Shown: positions 21,088-30,176, counted from the first letter of the stretch. The stretch: DNA of 64,000 nt from Haloarcula nitratireducens (GCF_019599505.1 NZ_RKLT01000001.1:62001-126000), one strand, 5' to 3'. Numbers and translations are program-made. The notes: a model not told the origin generated them from the letters alone.

Positions 21088-22455
21088 ATGTCACAGGACC
21101 CATCAACGAACGAACGCGAAGACGGACCGACCGCTGAGGAACCGACCGCCGACCGACCGACGAACGACGAGACTGCCGGCCGACCCGACGCCGAGGAATC
21201 GGACCCGGACGGCGACCTCTCGGACGCCGTCGAGGCGGCGCTCAGGCAGGTCCGGGACCCGGAGGCCGACGTCACCGTCTTCGAGGCGGGGCTGATCGAG
21301 GACGTCCGCGTCGCCGAGGGCGACGTCACCGTCGAGGCGGACCTCGGCGACTTCCCGCCGCAGGAGGCGGAGGCGGTCACGGCGACGATGGTACGCGCCC
21401 TCTCGGACGTGGAGGGCGTCCAGCGCGCCCACGTCGAACACGTCGATCCCACGCCGGACGTCGAGGGCCGGGAGGCGGGGATCACCACCGCCGACCGCGT
21501 CGTCGCGGTGGCGAGCGCGAAAGGCGGCGTCGGGAAGACGACCGTCGCCGCGATGCTGGCCTGCGCGCTGGCGGCCGACGGCGACGACGTGGGTCTCTTC
21601 GACGCCGACATCCACGGGCCGAACGTGCCGGAGCTGCTGTCGGTCAGCGGGCCGGTCCACTCCGACGGGGACGGCAACCCGGTCCCGGTCGACGCCGACG
21701 GGCTGGACGTGATGAGCGTCGGTCTCATGTCCTCCAGCGCGCCGCTGGCGTGGCGCGGGGCGATGGCCCACGACGCGCTCTCGGAGCTGTTCGAGGAGAC
21801 GGCCTGGGACGACCCGGACACCGTCGTGCTGGACCTGCCGCCCGGGACCGGCGACATCGCGCTGACGACGCTACAAGAGGTACCCGTCGACGGCGTCGTC
21901 TTCGTGACCACGCCGTTCCACGCCGCGGTCTCGGACACGCACCGCTCCATCCAGTTGTTCCGCGAGAACGACGTGCCGGTGCTCGGCGTCGTCTCGAACA
22001 TGGGCGAGTTCGTCTGTGACAGTTGCGGAGAGGCCCACGACCTCTTCGACGGCCGGGACCCGATCGACGCCCTCGATATCCCTTTGCTGGTCGACATCCC
22101 GTTCAACGGCGAGATGCAGGGGACGCCGCGGCCCACCGCCGACGGCGTTCCGTCTCACGCTCGGGAACTCGGCGACGCGGTGCGGGAGCGACTCGACGAC
22201 ATCTGGGACGTGGACGTGCCCGACCGCGCGGTGGACCTCAGAGGCGTCGCGCCGGCGGACCGTCACGACCGGGTCCGAGAGGGGTTCGAGGCGCTCGATT
22301 CGGGCGCGGAGTTCCACGTCGTGAGCGACCGCAACCCGGCGGCCGTCCGCGAGTACCTGCTCGACATCGCCGGCGACGGGGTCGAGTCGCTGGAGCGCTT
22401 CGAGGTGAGACAGCAGAACCCCGAGACGTGGCTCGTGCGTACGGCCCGGCCGTGA
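21088..22455 (+). CDS. Mrp/ApbC-type Fe-S carrier ATPase with N-terminal MIP18 and C-terminal DUF2249-like domains
   Basis: A 455-residue protein, about 100 longer than typical Mrp. After an acidic leader come a MIP18/DUF59 domain (about 44-120), an ATPase with P-loop SAKGGVGKTT (143-152) and the family segments FDADIHGPN and DLPPGTGD, and a CDSC pair (C310, C313) that can bridge a [4Fe-4S] cluster between subunits. From about 381 the tail (VDLRGVAPADRHDRV, FHVVSDRNPAAV, QNPETWLVR) matches DUF2249. Its operon place suggests delivery of Fe-S clusters to NarGH or the Rieske protein. ATG 21088 follows the HEAT gene stop by 2 bp. Confidence 0.88.
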   Translation: MSQDPSTNEREDGPTAEEPTADRPTNDETAGRPDAEESDPDGDLSDAVEAALRQVRDPEADVTVFEAGLIEDVRVAEGDVTVEADLGDFPPQEAEAVTATMVRALSDVEGVQRAHVEHVDPTPDVEGREAGITTADRVVAVASAKGGVGKTTVAAMLACALAADGDDVGLFDADIHGPNVPELLSVSGPVHSDGDGNPVPVDADGLDVMSVGLMSSSAPLAWRGAMAHDALSELFEETAWDDPDTVVLDLPPGTGDIALTTLQEVPVDGVVFVTTPFHAAVSDTHRSIQLFRENDVPVLGVVSNMGEFVCDSCGEAHDLFDGRDPIDALDIPLLVDIPFNGEMQGTPRPTADGVPSHARELGDAVRERLDDIWDVDVPDRAVDLRGVAPADRHDRVREGFEALDSGAEFHVVSDRNPAAVREYLLDIAGDGVESLERFEVRQQNPETWLVRTARP

Positions 22456-22493
22456 GCGAGTGAGTTTTGGGCCGGCCGCCCCTCGGACCGCGT

Positions 22494-23180
22494 GTGACCG
22501 ACCGCGCCGATTCGAACGCCGGGTCAGCGACCGGGAGCGGTGAGTCCGCGACGCTCGTCGGCGTCCGAGGCGTCGTCCTCGCGGGCGGGCGGAGCAGACG
22601 GTTCGGCAGCGAGAACAAGGCGCTGGCGACGCTCGACGGGACGGCGCTGCTCGAACGCGTAGCGATCGCCCTCGAAGCCGCCACCGGCGCGCCGCCGCTC
22701 GTCGCCGTCCGCGACGAGGCACAGCGGGCGCAGTTCGAGGCGGTACTCGAGGCCCGCGACGTGACGTACGTCTACGATGTGCCGGAGTTCGAGGGGCCGG
22801 TCGCGGGGCTCGCGGCCGCGGCGGGGGCCGCTACCGAAGAATGGCTGTTCGCCTGCGGCTGTGACATGCCGCTCGTCTCGGCCGAGGTCGTTCGGTGGCT
22901 CGGCGGCGAACGGACCGAGGGCGACGACGCGGTCTGTCTCGCGACCGACGACGGGCCCGAGCCGTTGCACGCTTTCTATCGGACGGACGCGGTGACGGCC
23001 GAACTCCCCGACTTCCCCGAAACCGCCGGGCTCCGCGCGCTGCTGTCGGCGCTCCCGAACTGCCGCTCGGTAGCCGCTGCGGACGCTCCGCCGGGCCTCG
23101 ACGCCGCGCGGTCGGCGCTGAACGTGAACACGAAGGCGGCCCTCCGCTCCCTCCGGATCGATCTCGCCGACGAGCGGTGA
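22494..23180 (+). CDS. mobA: Molybdenum cofactor guanylyltransferase (MobA)
   Basis: Adds GMP to molybdopterin to give MGD for NarG. The 228-residue protein has the nucleotide-binding signature VVLAGGRSRRFGSENKAL near residues 26-43, then FEGPVAGLAAA and the metal-binding CGCDMPLVS loop, and ends with DAARSALNVNTKAAL. GTG 22494 gives a normal length; a TTG 27 nt upstream is possible. It is 38 bp after the Mrp gene in the same direction, so it is probably the cofactor gene at the end of the nar transcript. Confidence 0.9.
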   Translation: MTDRADSNAGSATGSGESATLVGVRGVVLAGGRSRRFGSENKALATLDGTALLERVAIALEAATGAPPLVAVRDEAQRAQFEAVLEARDVTYVYDVPEFEGPVAGLAAAAGAATEEWLFACGCDMPLVSAEVVRWLGGERTEGDDAVCLATDDGPEPLHAFYRTDAVTAELPDFPETAGLRALLSALPNCRSVAAADAPPGLDAARSALNVNTKAALRSLRIDLADER

Positions 23181-23318
23181 GGTCGAGTCCGCGAACGCGG
23201 CCGCCAGCGACGGGCAACTCTTACGTTTAATCGTGATAATACATATATGTCCACTAAAACAGTATTCACACAAACGATTATGTGTCTTCATTCGAAATGT
23301 GTTTGTGATTGGCACGCT

Positions 23319-23843
23319 ATGTCGAACGAAGTGAGACAAACGGACGAAAAACACATCGTAGAACGGTCGGCGGCAGACGGACTGACGGTCGACCTATGGA
23401 CCCGACGCCCGGTCTGTGGCCCGCGGACGACGGTCATCGACCGCCTCGGTAGTCTCCGAACCGCGGAGGTGATCGACGACTTCTCGGTGACGACGTGGCC
23501 CGAGGAGATCGTCGTCTCCGGACGGACCAACCACAGCGAACTGCTCGACATCGTCGAAGAGTTCGAGGAGTGGGCCTCGGAGAACGGGCTGACGCTTCGC
23601 CCGCCCTTCGAGACGCGGACGGCGTCACTACTGGTCGGCGAGAGCGAGGAGGTGCTGACGACGCCGATGATGCTGGCCGCCGCCTACGACGGCGACGACC
23701 TCGTCGGCGTCTACCCCTGTACCGACGGCGAGCGAACGCGGACCATCGGGGAGTTCTTAGACGCGCTCGGAGACGACGAAGCATCGCTGGACGAACCCGA
23801 CGGGGATCTCGTGGCCGCCGTCTCCGAGCACGGAACGCCCTGA
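23319..23843 (+). CDS. Small haloarchaeal HTH-type protein, probable regulator
   Basis: A 174-residue protein, acidic, with a Leu/Ile-rich core (TTVIDRLGSLRTAEVIDDFSV and SELLDIVEEFEEWASENGL). The pattern resembles a haloarchaeal family annotated as HTH domain proteins, so a DNA-binding role is likely but not sure. ATG 23319 (MSNEVRQT) is preferred over the in-frame start at 23247, which would add a Cys-rich 24-residue tail. The upstream DNA is AT-rich (atacatatatg at 23239-23249), giving it its own promoter apart from mobA. Confidence 0.6.
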   Translation: MSNEVRQTDEKHIVERSAADGLTVDLWTRRPVCGPRTTVIDRLGSLRTAEVIDDFSVTTWPEEIVVSGRTNHSELLDIVEEFEEWASENGLTLRPPFETRTASLLVGESEEVLTTPMMLAAAYDGDDLVGVYPCTDGERTRTIGEFLDALGDDEASLDEPDGDLVAAVSEHGTP

Positions 23844-23978
23844 CGCCGAGCGTCCGGGCTCGCGATGCGTCTCGGGACGCCGGACCTCTCGCCCGCCGCG
23901 TCGAGCCGCCGGGGCGGGCCGACGACAGCGGTTCCGCCGCTCCGCAACTGGTATACCTCGGTGGTACCACCATTCGAT

Positions 23979-24749
23979 ATGGTCGAGCAGGTCACGCTCT
24001 ATCGCGCCCCGACGACCGAGGCGGACGCCGACGCCGTCGCGGCGTGGCTGGCGGAGCGAACCGACGCCGAGGTGCAGGTCCGCGATAGATTTCTCTCCCG
24101 CCATGCGGACAGTGACCTGCCCGAGGAACTGGCCGGTGTGCGGGTACTGGACCCGTACGATCCCGAGACCGGCAACACCATGTTGGGCATCGTCCGCTAC
24201 GAGGAACGCGCCATCGAACGCCCCGAACGGGCCGGCGGCGTCATCTACGACGGACGGGCGCTCCAGCGGTCGCTTCACCGGCGGATCCCCGCCGAAGAGC
24301 GGTCGCTCTCGCACCTCCACGTCCCGCTGTTGGACCGCGTCGTGGGGACGTGGGGCGACCACGACGGCCGGTGGCACAAGCGCGTGAACGTCCTCGGGCA
24401 ACCGGCGCTGGTGTCGGTGCCGGGGCTGTACGAAGCGCCGGCGAAACCCGAGAGCTACTACAGGGAACAGCAGAGACACGCGATGCTGTCCGGCGACGCC
24501 CCGCCCCGCGAGGTCCTCGAAGAACAGGTCGACGGGGAGTTCCTCGTCGCCGACGACCCGCGGACGACCGACGCGGTGAAAGGATACGTCTTACAGGCGT
24601 ATCACTACCTCTCGACGGGCGAGGCGTTCTGCGACGAGGAGGGCTGTCGCCTCCACGACGCCCACCGCCAACCCGCCGTCGTCGACGCGCAGCTACGGGA
24701 GACCGAGTTCTGTCCGCGTCACGCCGAGCGGTACCGACCGCCGGCGTGA
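23979..24749 (+). CDS. DUF6775-like protein, possible metal-binding hydrolase
   Basis: A 256-residue protein matching an archaeal family that I know as DUF6775, often labelled a putative metallopeptidase. Recognisable blocks are GVIYDGRALQRSL, HLHVPLLDRVVGTWGDHDGRWHKRVNV, GLYEAPAKPESYY and VKGYVLQAYHYLSTGEAFC. The C-terminus has clustered Cys/His (FCDEEGCRLHDAHRQ and EFCPRHAE) that look like a zinc site. The catalytic function is unproven. ATG 23979 (MVEQVTLY) fits the family's usual start. It stands alone, followed by patatin. Confidence 0.65.
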   Translation: MVEQVTLYRAPTTEADADAVAAWLAERTDAEVQVRDRFLSRHADSDLPEELAGVRVLDPYDPETGNTMLGIVRYEERAIERPERAGGVIYDGRALQRSLHRRIPAEERSLSHLHVPLLDRVVGTWGDHDGRWHKRVNVLGQPALVSVPGLYEAPAKPESYYREQQRHAMLSGDAPPREVLEEQVDGEFLVADDPRTTDAVKGYVLQAYHYLSTGEAFCDEEGCRLHDAHRQPAVVDAQLRETEFCPRHAERYRPPA

Positions 24750-24814
24750 CCGGCGCGTTCGTTGAGCAATCATGGTCGCCGTTTACGTACCGAGCGGTTC
24801 ACTCACCGACAGAG

Positions 24815-25801
24815 ATGGTTCTCGATCGCAGCGAGGCGACGACGGTGGCGTTGGCCTGTCAGGGCGGCGGGTCACACAGCGCGTTCTGCGCCGGGGCGCT
24901 CCAGACCCTGCTCGTCGACCTCCCCGAGGAGTACGAGATAGTCGGCTTCAGCGGCACCTCCGGCGGCGCGCTCTGTGCGGCGACGGCGTGGTACGGCCTG
25001 CTCGAAGGCGGGCCGGAAGAGGCCGCCGACCGCCTCGAAACGCTGTGGTCCGACGTGGCGGCGCAGACCCCGTTCGACCGGGCCGTCAACGAGACGGCCA
25101 GATGGACCATCGCGCTCGACAACGGCGGCGTCCCGGTGCCCGACGTGAGCCCGTACCTCTCGCCGGCGTCCGAGATCGCCCGACGCGACCTCCGCCGGTC
25201 GATAGCGTCGGTGGTCGACTTCGACCGGGTCCCGGAACTGGCGGCCGGCCCGAGCCCGCGACTGCTCGTCAGCGCCGTCGACGTGACCGGCGGCGACGCC
25301 CGAATCTTCGCCGACGGGGACGTGACCGCCGACGCGCTGCTGGCCTCCGCCGCGGTCCCGCTGCTGTTCGAGGCGGTCGAGGTCGATGGGAGTCCGTACT
25401 GGGACGGCATGTTCGCCCAGAACCCGCCGGTCGCGAACTTCCTCTCCGGCGTCGAGGACGCAGACCACAAACCCGACGAGGTCTGGGTCCTCCGGGTCGC
25501 GCCCGAACGCCGCGAAGAGGTGCCGACCTCGTTGCGGGCCATCGCGGACCGACAGAACGAACTCTCGGGTAACCTCGCGCTGGAGAAGGAACTGGCCTTT
25601 ATCGACCGGATCAACGAGTGGGTCGCCGAGGGCCGGCTCGACGGCGAGCGCTACAAGCGCGTCGCGGTCGAACAGCTCAGACTCGACGCGGAACTCCCCC
25701 TCTCCTCGCGGTTCGACCGCTCGCCGTCGTTCGTCGAGGACCTCATGGAGGAGGGCCGAGCGACGGCGAGCGAGTTCCTCGACGCGAAAACGAGCGAGTA
25801 A
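24815..25801 (+). CDS. Patatin-like phospholipase
   Basis: Serine lipid acyl hydrolase of the patatin family, 328 residues. The oxyanion loop is QGGGSHSAF (about 16-24). The nucleophile elbow is GFSGTSGGAL (Gly-Thr-Ser-Gly-Gly, S49). The catalytic Asp is probably D197 in YWDGMFAQNPP. The C-terminal part is helical. Archaeal patatins have no settled substrates. ATG 24815 is chosen because the frame upstream overlaps the DUF6775 gene and is Arg/Pro-rich shadow sequence. Confidence 0.88.
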   Translation: MVLDRSEATTVALACQGGGSHSAFCAGALQTLLVDLPEEYEIVGFSGTSGGALCAATAWYGLLEGGPEEAADRLETLWSDVAAQTPFDRAVNETARWTIALDNGGVPVPDVSPYLSPASEIARRDLRRSIASVVDFDRVPELAAGPSPRLLVSAVDVTGGDARIFADGDVTADALLASAAVPLLFEAVEVDGSPYWDGMFAQNPPVANFLSGVEDADHKPDEVWVLRVAPERREEVPTSLRAIADRQNELSGNLALEKELAFIDRINEWVAEGRLDGERYKRVAVEQLRLDAELPLSSRFDRSPSFVEDLMEEGRATASEFLDAKTSE

Positions 25802-25887
25802 CGGATCGCGGCGAACGACCGACGCGTTGAAGCGGCTGGTGGGCGCAGTGGCGGATATCTCGGTGACTCCCCGTCTCATCCCCGCCC

Positions 25888-27156
25888 ATGTCTGATTCGC
25901 TCTCGCGCGCCCGCCGCGACGTCTGGCTCGCGCTCGGTACCGCTCTCCTCCTCGGCGTCGCGCTCGGGGCGTACTACGTCCTCGCCCGCCCGGTCAAAGT
26001 CGGACTGAACTACCGCGTCTACGACGTGGCCGCGCGGACGGCGCTGGCCGGCGGCGACTTCTACGCCGCGGCCTCTCCCGAGAACTTCCACTACCTCTAC
26101 CCGCCGGTGACGGTGCTCGCGTTCGTACCGCTGGCGTGGCTGGGACCGTGGTCGGTCGGTTACGCCGTCGTGACGGTCGCCTCGCTGGCCGTCACCGCCG
26201 CGCTGACGCATCTGCTCGTCGGGTACATCGAGTCGTTGGGCCACGGCGTCCCGACCGCCGACCGCATCCTGCTCGGGGCGTACCTCCTCGTCTCCGTCCA
26301 CTCGGTCCCGTCGCTGGCCTACGGGCAGGTGAACCACCTGCTAGTCGCCGCCTTCGCCGCCGGCCTCGTCTGGCTCGAGCGCGACCGGGAGTGGCTCGCG
26401 GGCACGGCGCTGGCGCTTCCCGCCTTCGTCAAGGTGTTCCCGGCGGCCATCGGTCTCTGGCTCCTCCGCGAGCGCGCGTGGCGGGCTATCGTCGCTGCCG
26501 TCGCCACCGTGAGCGCGCTCACCGCCGCGGGACTGGCGGCGTTCGGTCTCGACACCTACCGGACCTACGCCTTCGACGTCCTGCTGGCCCGTCGGGACAC
26601 CGACGCCTTCGTCGGCGGATTAGACCCCGGCGTCAGCTACGTCACGCTCCGACGGCCGCTGTCGGTGGCGTTCCCCGCCGTCGATCCGACGTGGTACGCC
26701 GTCGGCGCGGCAATTCTGCTCGCGCCCGTCGTCGCCCTCTGCTACTGGCGGGTTCGCGGCGTCACCGACCGCCTCGTCGCGCTCTACGCGACCGTCACGG
26801 CGATACTCCTCTTCTTCCCGTCGCTGTTGCTGTACTACGTCTACCTGACGTTCCCGCTCGTCGTCCTGCTGTATCACCTCCCGCGCGGGTGGGGCCGACG
26901 GCTGTTCGTCTCCGGCACCGTCCTCGCCAACGTCTCGCTCTCGTTTCGAACGGTCCCGCAGGTGCTCGGGCTCGCGCCGCTCTCTCCGGCGACGGCGGAC
27001 GCCGTCGCGGCGGCGCTCCGCCCGACCTTCGCCGTTGGGACGCCCGTGCTGTACGGCTGTCTCCTGACGCTTCTGGGCTGTGTCGCCTACCGAATGGAGA
27101 CGGGTGGACTGGCGGCACCGGATACCCTCCGCAGCAGCGACGCCGCCGACCGCTGA
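25888..27156 (+). CDS. Membrane glycosyltransferase, GT87/DUF2029 family
   Basis: A 422-residue polytopic membrane protein with about ten helices. It has the GT87 (DUF2029) pattern: an N-terminal helix, an extracytoplasmic loop with YRVYDVAARTALAGGDFYAA and FHYLYPPVTVL, then helices around YGQVNHLLVAAFAAGLVWLE and LPAFVKVFPAAIGLWLL. Relatives use polyprenyl-phosphate-linked sugars to glycosylate outside targets. The acceptor is unknown. No partner genes nearby. Confidence 0.8.
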   Translation: MSDSLSRARRDVWLALGTALLLGVALGAYYVLARPVKVGLNYRVYDVAARTALAGGDFYAAASPENFHYLYPPVTVLAFVPLAWLGPWSVGYAVVTVASLAVTAALTHLLVGYIESLGHGVPTADRILLGAYLLVSVHSVPSLAYGQVNHLLVAAFAAGLVWLERDREWLAGTALALPAFVKVFPAAIGLWLLRERAWRAIVAAVATVSALTAAGLAAFGLDTYRTYAFDVLLARRDTDAFVGGLDPGVSYVTLRRPLSVAFPAVDPTWYAVGAAILLAPVVALCYWRVRGVTDRLVALYATVTAILLFFPSLLLYYVYLTFPLVVLLYHLPRGWGRRLFVSGTVLANVSLSFRTVPQVLGLAPLSPATADAVAAALRPTFAVGTPVLYGCLLTLLGCVAYRMETGGLAAPDTLRSSDAADR

Positions 27157-27200
27157 CGACCCGATTCGCTCGGCCGCTGACTGGCGCGGCCGACCGCCGA

Positions 27201-27851
27201 CTACTCGACGCGTCCGGAGACGAGGCCCAGGAAGCCGCCGCCGAACGTCTCGTAGCGCCGGTCGACGGTGCGCTCCGTGAGGCGGTCGCGGGCGGCCGCG
27301 ACCCGGCGCTCGAACGCGCCGGCGTGGGACTGCCGGGAGAGCCGAGCGCCGGGCGCAGACAATCTGACGAACCCCTCGAAAGCGACGTCGAGCGGCGCGG
27401 CGAGCGGGTTCTCGCTCCGCTGGAAGTTCAGTAAGGCGACCCGGCCACCGGGTCGGACGCTGTCGCACCACGCGTCGACGGCCGCCGCGGGGTCCGCGAA
27501 GATGCCCGCGACGAACGTCGCCAGCACGGCGTCGGCCCCCCGAACCGGCGGGCGCGTCGCGTCGCCGAGCAGGTAGTGGACGCCGTCGCCCGCTCTGTCT
27601 GGCCGGCCGCGCGCGCGCTCGATCATCTCCCGCGTCAGGTCGAGGCCGACGACGCGGCCCTCGGGACCGACCCGCCGGCGGAGGACGGGGACGTTCGCGC
27701 CGGTGCCACACCCCATCTCGACGACGGTGTCGCCCGGCGAGAGGGCGAGCGAGTCGGCGGCCCGCTCCCGCCACGACTCGGCGAACGGGAGGCTCGCCAG
27801 CCGGTCGTAGAGGTCGGCCCACCGCCCGTAGAACTCGCGCGTATCGCTCAC
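27201..27851 (-). CDS. SAM-dependent methyltransferase (class I)
   Basis: A 216-residue Rossmann-fold methyltransferase. Motif I is VVEMGCGTGANVPVL (about 43-57), the acidic loop is VVGLDLTREMIERAR, and LGDATRPPVRGADAVLATF holds motifs II and III. It looks like the UbiE/Methyltransf_11 group; the substrate is unknown. The GTG start overlaps the thiR stop (GTGA), so it is the third gene of the dcd-thiR-methyltransferase operon. Confidence 0.85.
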   Translation of the reverse strand: MSDTREFYGRWADLYDRLASLPFAESWRERAADSLALSPGDTVVEMGCGTGANVPVLRRRVGPEGRVVGLDLTREMIERARGRPDRAGDGVHYLLGDATRPPVRGADAVLATFVAGIFADPAAAVDAWCDSVRPGGRVALLNFQRSENPLAAPLDVAFEGFVRLSAPGARLSRQSHAGAFERRVAAARDRLTERTVDRRYETFGGGFLGLVSGRVE

Positions 27852-28744
27852 AGCAGGTCCCGCGCCCGCTCGGCGACGGCCACGGCGTCCTCGCCCAGCA
27901 GATAGACGACGGGCTCGACGCCCACGCCGCCGGTCTGATAGATGACGTCGGCGTCGGGCGAATCGGCCAGCGCCTCGGCGATGGCCGTCTCGACGTCGGT
28001 CTCCGCGTCGAACTCGACGGCCGTGTAGCCCGCGGCTTCGAGCGCCTCGACGAGTTCGGGGTCGTAGCCGACGTTCAGCGCCGCGAGCGCGTCGCTCCCG
28101 GCGGCCCGCGCGGCCAGCAACACGCCGGCGACGTGTTCGCTGACGCCGTACTCCGGCTCGGCGGGAATCGTCGTCCGCCCCTTCACGTCCAGCAGTCGGC
28201 CCGGCACCGCCGCCACGTCTTCGATGGCGGTCCCGTCGGGCAGTGCCTGCACGAGGTTCGACCCGACGGCGGGGATGAGCGTGGCGAACCCGCTGGTGTT
28301 CTCGAGGACGCGCAGGCCCTGCCGGACCGACGAGAGGGTCCGCTCGGCCGCCCGGAGCGTCGAGTCGGGGTCGTGGACGGCGAACTCGCCGCCGTACTCG
28401 GCGAGTTCCGGCACCGCCTCCTCGTGGAGCGCCGCGAGCAGGCCGCCGTGTTCGAGTTCGCGGACGAACACCTCCGCCTCGACGAGCGCCTGCACCGGGC
28501 TCATCTCGCCGTCGGCCAGTCCCTCGGCCAGTCGCTCGACGAGTTCGGTCATCCCGCGGTGGTCGAGCAGTCGCTCGTTGCGCTCGACGTCGCCGTGGAC
28601 GTACTTCGAGACGGCGCTCTGGCTGATACCCAGCAAACTCGCCACCTCCGACTGGGTCAGCCCCCGCTCGCGGAGCGACTCGGCCAGCATCGAGCGGAAC
28701 GTCGGCAGGAACTCCTCGACGACGATCTCCTCGACGAAGCGCAT
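27848..28744 (-). CDS. thiR: ThiR-type regulator: HTH fused to a ThiN domain
   Basis: A 298-residue protein with an N-terminal XRE-like HTH (ERGLTQSEVASLLGISQSAVSKYVHG, about 26-51) and a C-terminal ThiN (thiamine-phosphate synthase-like) domain (about 125-298, from LRVLENTSGFATLIPAVGSNLVQALP to DVIYQTGGVGVEPVVYLLG). Known archaeal ThiR proteins use the ThiN fold to sense thiamine compounds and repress thiamine genes. The thi4 gene at 8990 is an obvious target candidate. The start is 1 bp past the dcd stop, and it overlaps the methyltransferase by 4 bp. A catalytic ThiN enzyme is a less likely alternative. Confidence 0.83.
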   Translation of the reverse strand: MRFVEEIVVEEFLPTFRSMLAESLRERGLTQSEVASLLGISQSAVSKYVHGDVERNERLLDHRGMTELVERLAEGLADGEMSPVQALVEAEVFVRELEHGGLLAALHEEAVPELAEYGGEFAVHDPDSTLRAAERTLSSVRQGLRVLENTSGFATLIPAVGSNLVQALPDGTAIEDVAAVPGRLLDVKGRTTIPAEPEYGVSEHVAGVLLAARAAGSDALAALNVGYDPELVEALEAAGYTAVEFDAETDVETAIAEALADSPDADVIYQTGGVGVEPVVYLLGEDAVAVAERARDLL

Positions 28745-28745
28745 G

Positions 28746-29333
28746 CTACTGGTCGCCCCCAAACTCTCTGTCTCCCTGTATCTTCGATGCCTGCGGCCCG
28801 CGCTGGCCCTGATACTTCGACCCGCGCTCGGACCCGTAGGGACGCTCGGCCGGGTTCTTCAGTTCGGTGAAGGTGAGCTGGGAGATTCGCATCCCGGGCG
28901 TGAGCGCGACGGGGGCGGTGCCGAGATTGGAGAGCTCGAGGGTTATCTGGCCCTCGTAACCGGGATCACAGAGGCCCGCCGTCGCGTGGACCACGATCGC
29001 GAGGCGGCCCAGCGACGACCGGCCCTCGACGTGGGCGATGAGGTCGTCGGGGATCTCGACGCGCTCGTGGGTCGTCCCAAGTACGAAATCGCCGGGGTGG
29101 AGGATGTACTCACCGCCCTCCTCGATTTCGGTCTCCTCGACGTAGTCGGCGACCTCGCCCTCGGCGTTGGGGTGGATACAGGGGATGTTGGCGTGCTGGA
29201 ACTCTAAGAACTCCCGGCCCAGTCGGAGGTCGACGCTGGCCGGTTGGATCTGGATGTCGGGGTCGTCGAGCGGTTCGACCACGAGGTCGCCCTCGCGGAG
29301 GCGGCGCTCGATGTCGGCGTCCGAGAGTATCAT
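28746..29333 (-). CDS. dcd: dCTP deaminase (Dcd)
   Basis: Deaminates dCTP to dUTP in pyrimidine nucleotide synthesis. The 195-residue protein has the trimeric dUTPase-like fold with [11 protein letters not shown] (about 29-39), [20 protein letters not shown] (nucleotide-binding Arg/Ser and catalytic region) and [19 protein letters not shown] 29333 is chosen over the longer frame to 29393. First gene of the operon with thiR and the methyltransferase, with 1 bp between stop and next start. Some archaeal members are bifunctional dCTP deaminase/dUTPase; not decidable here. Confidence 0.94.
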   Translation of the reverse strand: MILSDADIERRLREGDLVVEPLDDPDIQIQPASVDLRLGREFLEFQHANIPCIHPNAEGEVADYVEETEIEEGGEYILHPGDFVLGTTHERVEIPDDLIAHVEGRSSLGRLAIVVHATAGLCDPGYEGQITLELSNLGTAPVALTPGMRISQLTFTELKNPAERPYGSERGSKYQGQRGPQASKIQGDREFGGDQ

Positions 29334-29420
29334 TACCCGAGGTAGTGACGCCGGGTGCCTAAAGCGTCCCGTCTCGGGCCGAACGGCGGACACGGCGTCC
29401 TCGCGGCAGACGGATCCCGC

Positions 29421-30176
29421 CTACGACAGCAACACCGGGACCAGCGCGACCAGCACGGCGACGGCGACGGCCGCCCGACGACTTATCTCGTGAGTGACCC
29501 GGAGGCCGGCGGCCCAGACGTACGCCTGCCACGTCGCCCCGAGCAGTTGAATCAGGAGGAGCGTGAGCCCGGAGACGCCCGACTGTAACGACCGGATGGC
29601 CGGGAGGAGCGCCTCGGGCGAACTCGCAGAGAGATCGGCGCGACCGGCGAAGAACAGCAGCGCCGCGCCGCCGACCACTGACGTGACGAGGATCGGCAGG
29701 AATCCCCACGCCGCCACTTCCAGCGTCTGTCCGAACCGGCCGCTGCCGCCGCCGAGCAACGCGCCGACGTGGAGGGCGACGGCGAGGCCGAACCAGACGA
29801 GAAGCAGGCCGACGGCGATCCAGGGAACGATGCCGGCCATCTCGTCCCAGAGGAGCGAACTGATCTCGACCGACTTCTGCTTCGGCTGGTCACAGCCGCT
29901 CATCGTCACCGTCATATTTAGTCCTTCGAGACCGCCGTCCTCGCAGATCATGTCACCCGGATACGACGGGTTGTCGACGGTCGTCGTGCCGGTGAACAAC
30001 GTGGTGAACCGTCTGAGGACGCCGCCGAGTATCACCGTCGCGACGACGCTGAACAGGAGGGCGAGCGCGCCCCCTCTGAAGCCGTTCAGTCGGTCTACGC
30101 GCGACTCGAAGAACGCGCCCGGCCGGGCCAGGAAGGTTCGAACTGTGGAGGGCATCCCCGACGAATGCTCACCCAT
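29421..30176 (-). CDS. Yip1-like membrane protein
   Basis: A 251-residue membrane protein with five hydrophobic segments (including [77 protein letters not shown] and [16 protein letters not shown]). The layout and the [16 protein letters not shown] motif suggest the YIP1 family. Two Cys in the outer loop (MICEDGG, MSGCDQP) could form a disulfide. Function unknown. ATG 30176 gives the natural start; it is divergent from pth2 by about 75 bp. Confidence 0.7.
   Translation of the reverse strand: MGEHSSGMPSTVRTFLARPGAFFESRVDRLNGFRGGALALLFSVVATVILGGVLRRFTTLFTGTTTVDNPSYPGDMICEDGGLEGLNMTVTMSGCDQPKQKSVEISSLLWDEMAGIVPWIAVGLLLVWFGLAVALHVGALLGGGSGRFGQTLEVAAWGFLPILVTSVVGGAALLFFAGRADLSASSPEALLPAIRSLQSGVSGLTLLLIQLLGATWQAYVWAAGLRVTHEISRRAAVAVAVLVALVPVLLS

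Noticed and set aside
27848..28744. Catalytic thiamine-phosphate synthase
   Set aside because: The N-terminal HTH and lack of a ThiD fusion fit a ThiR regulator better, though activity of the ThiN domain cannot be ruled out by eye.
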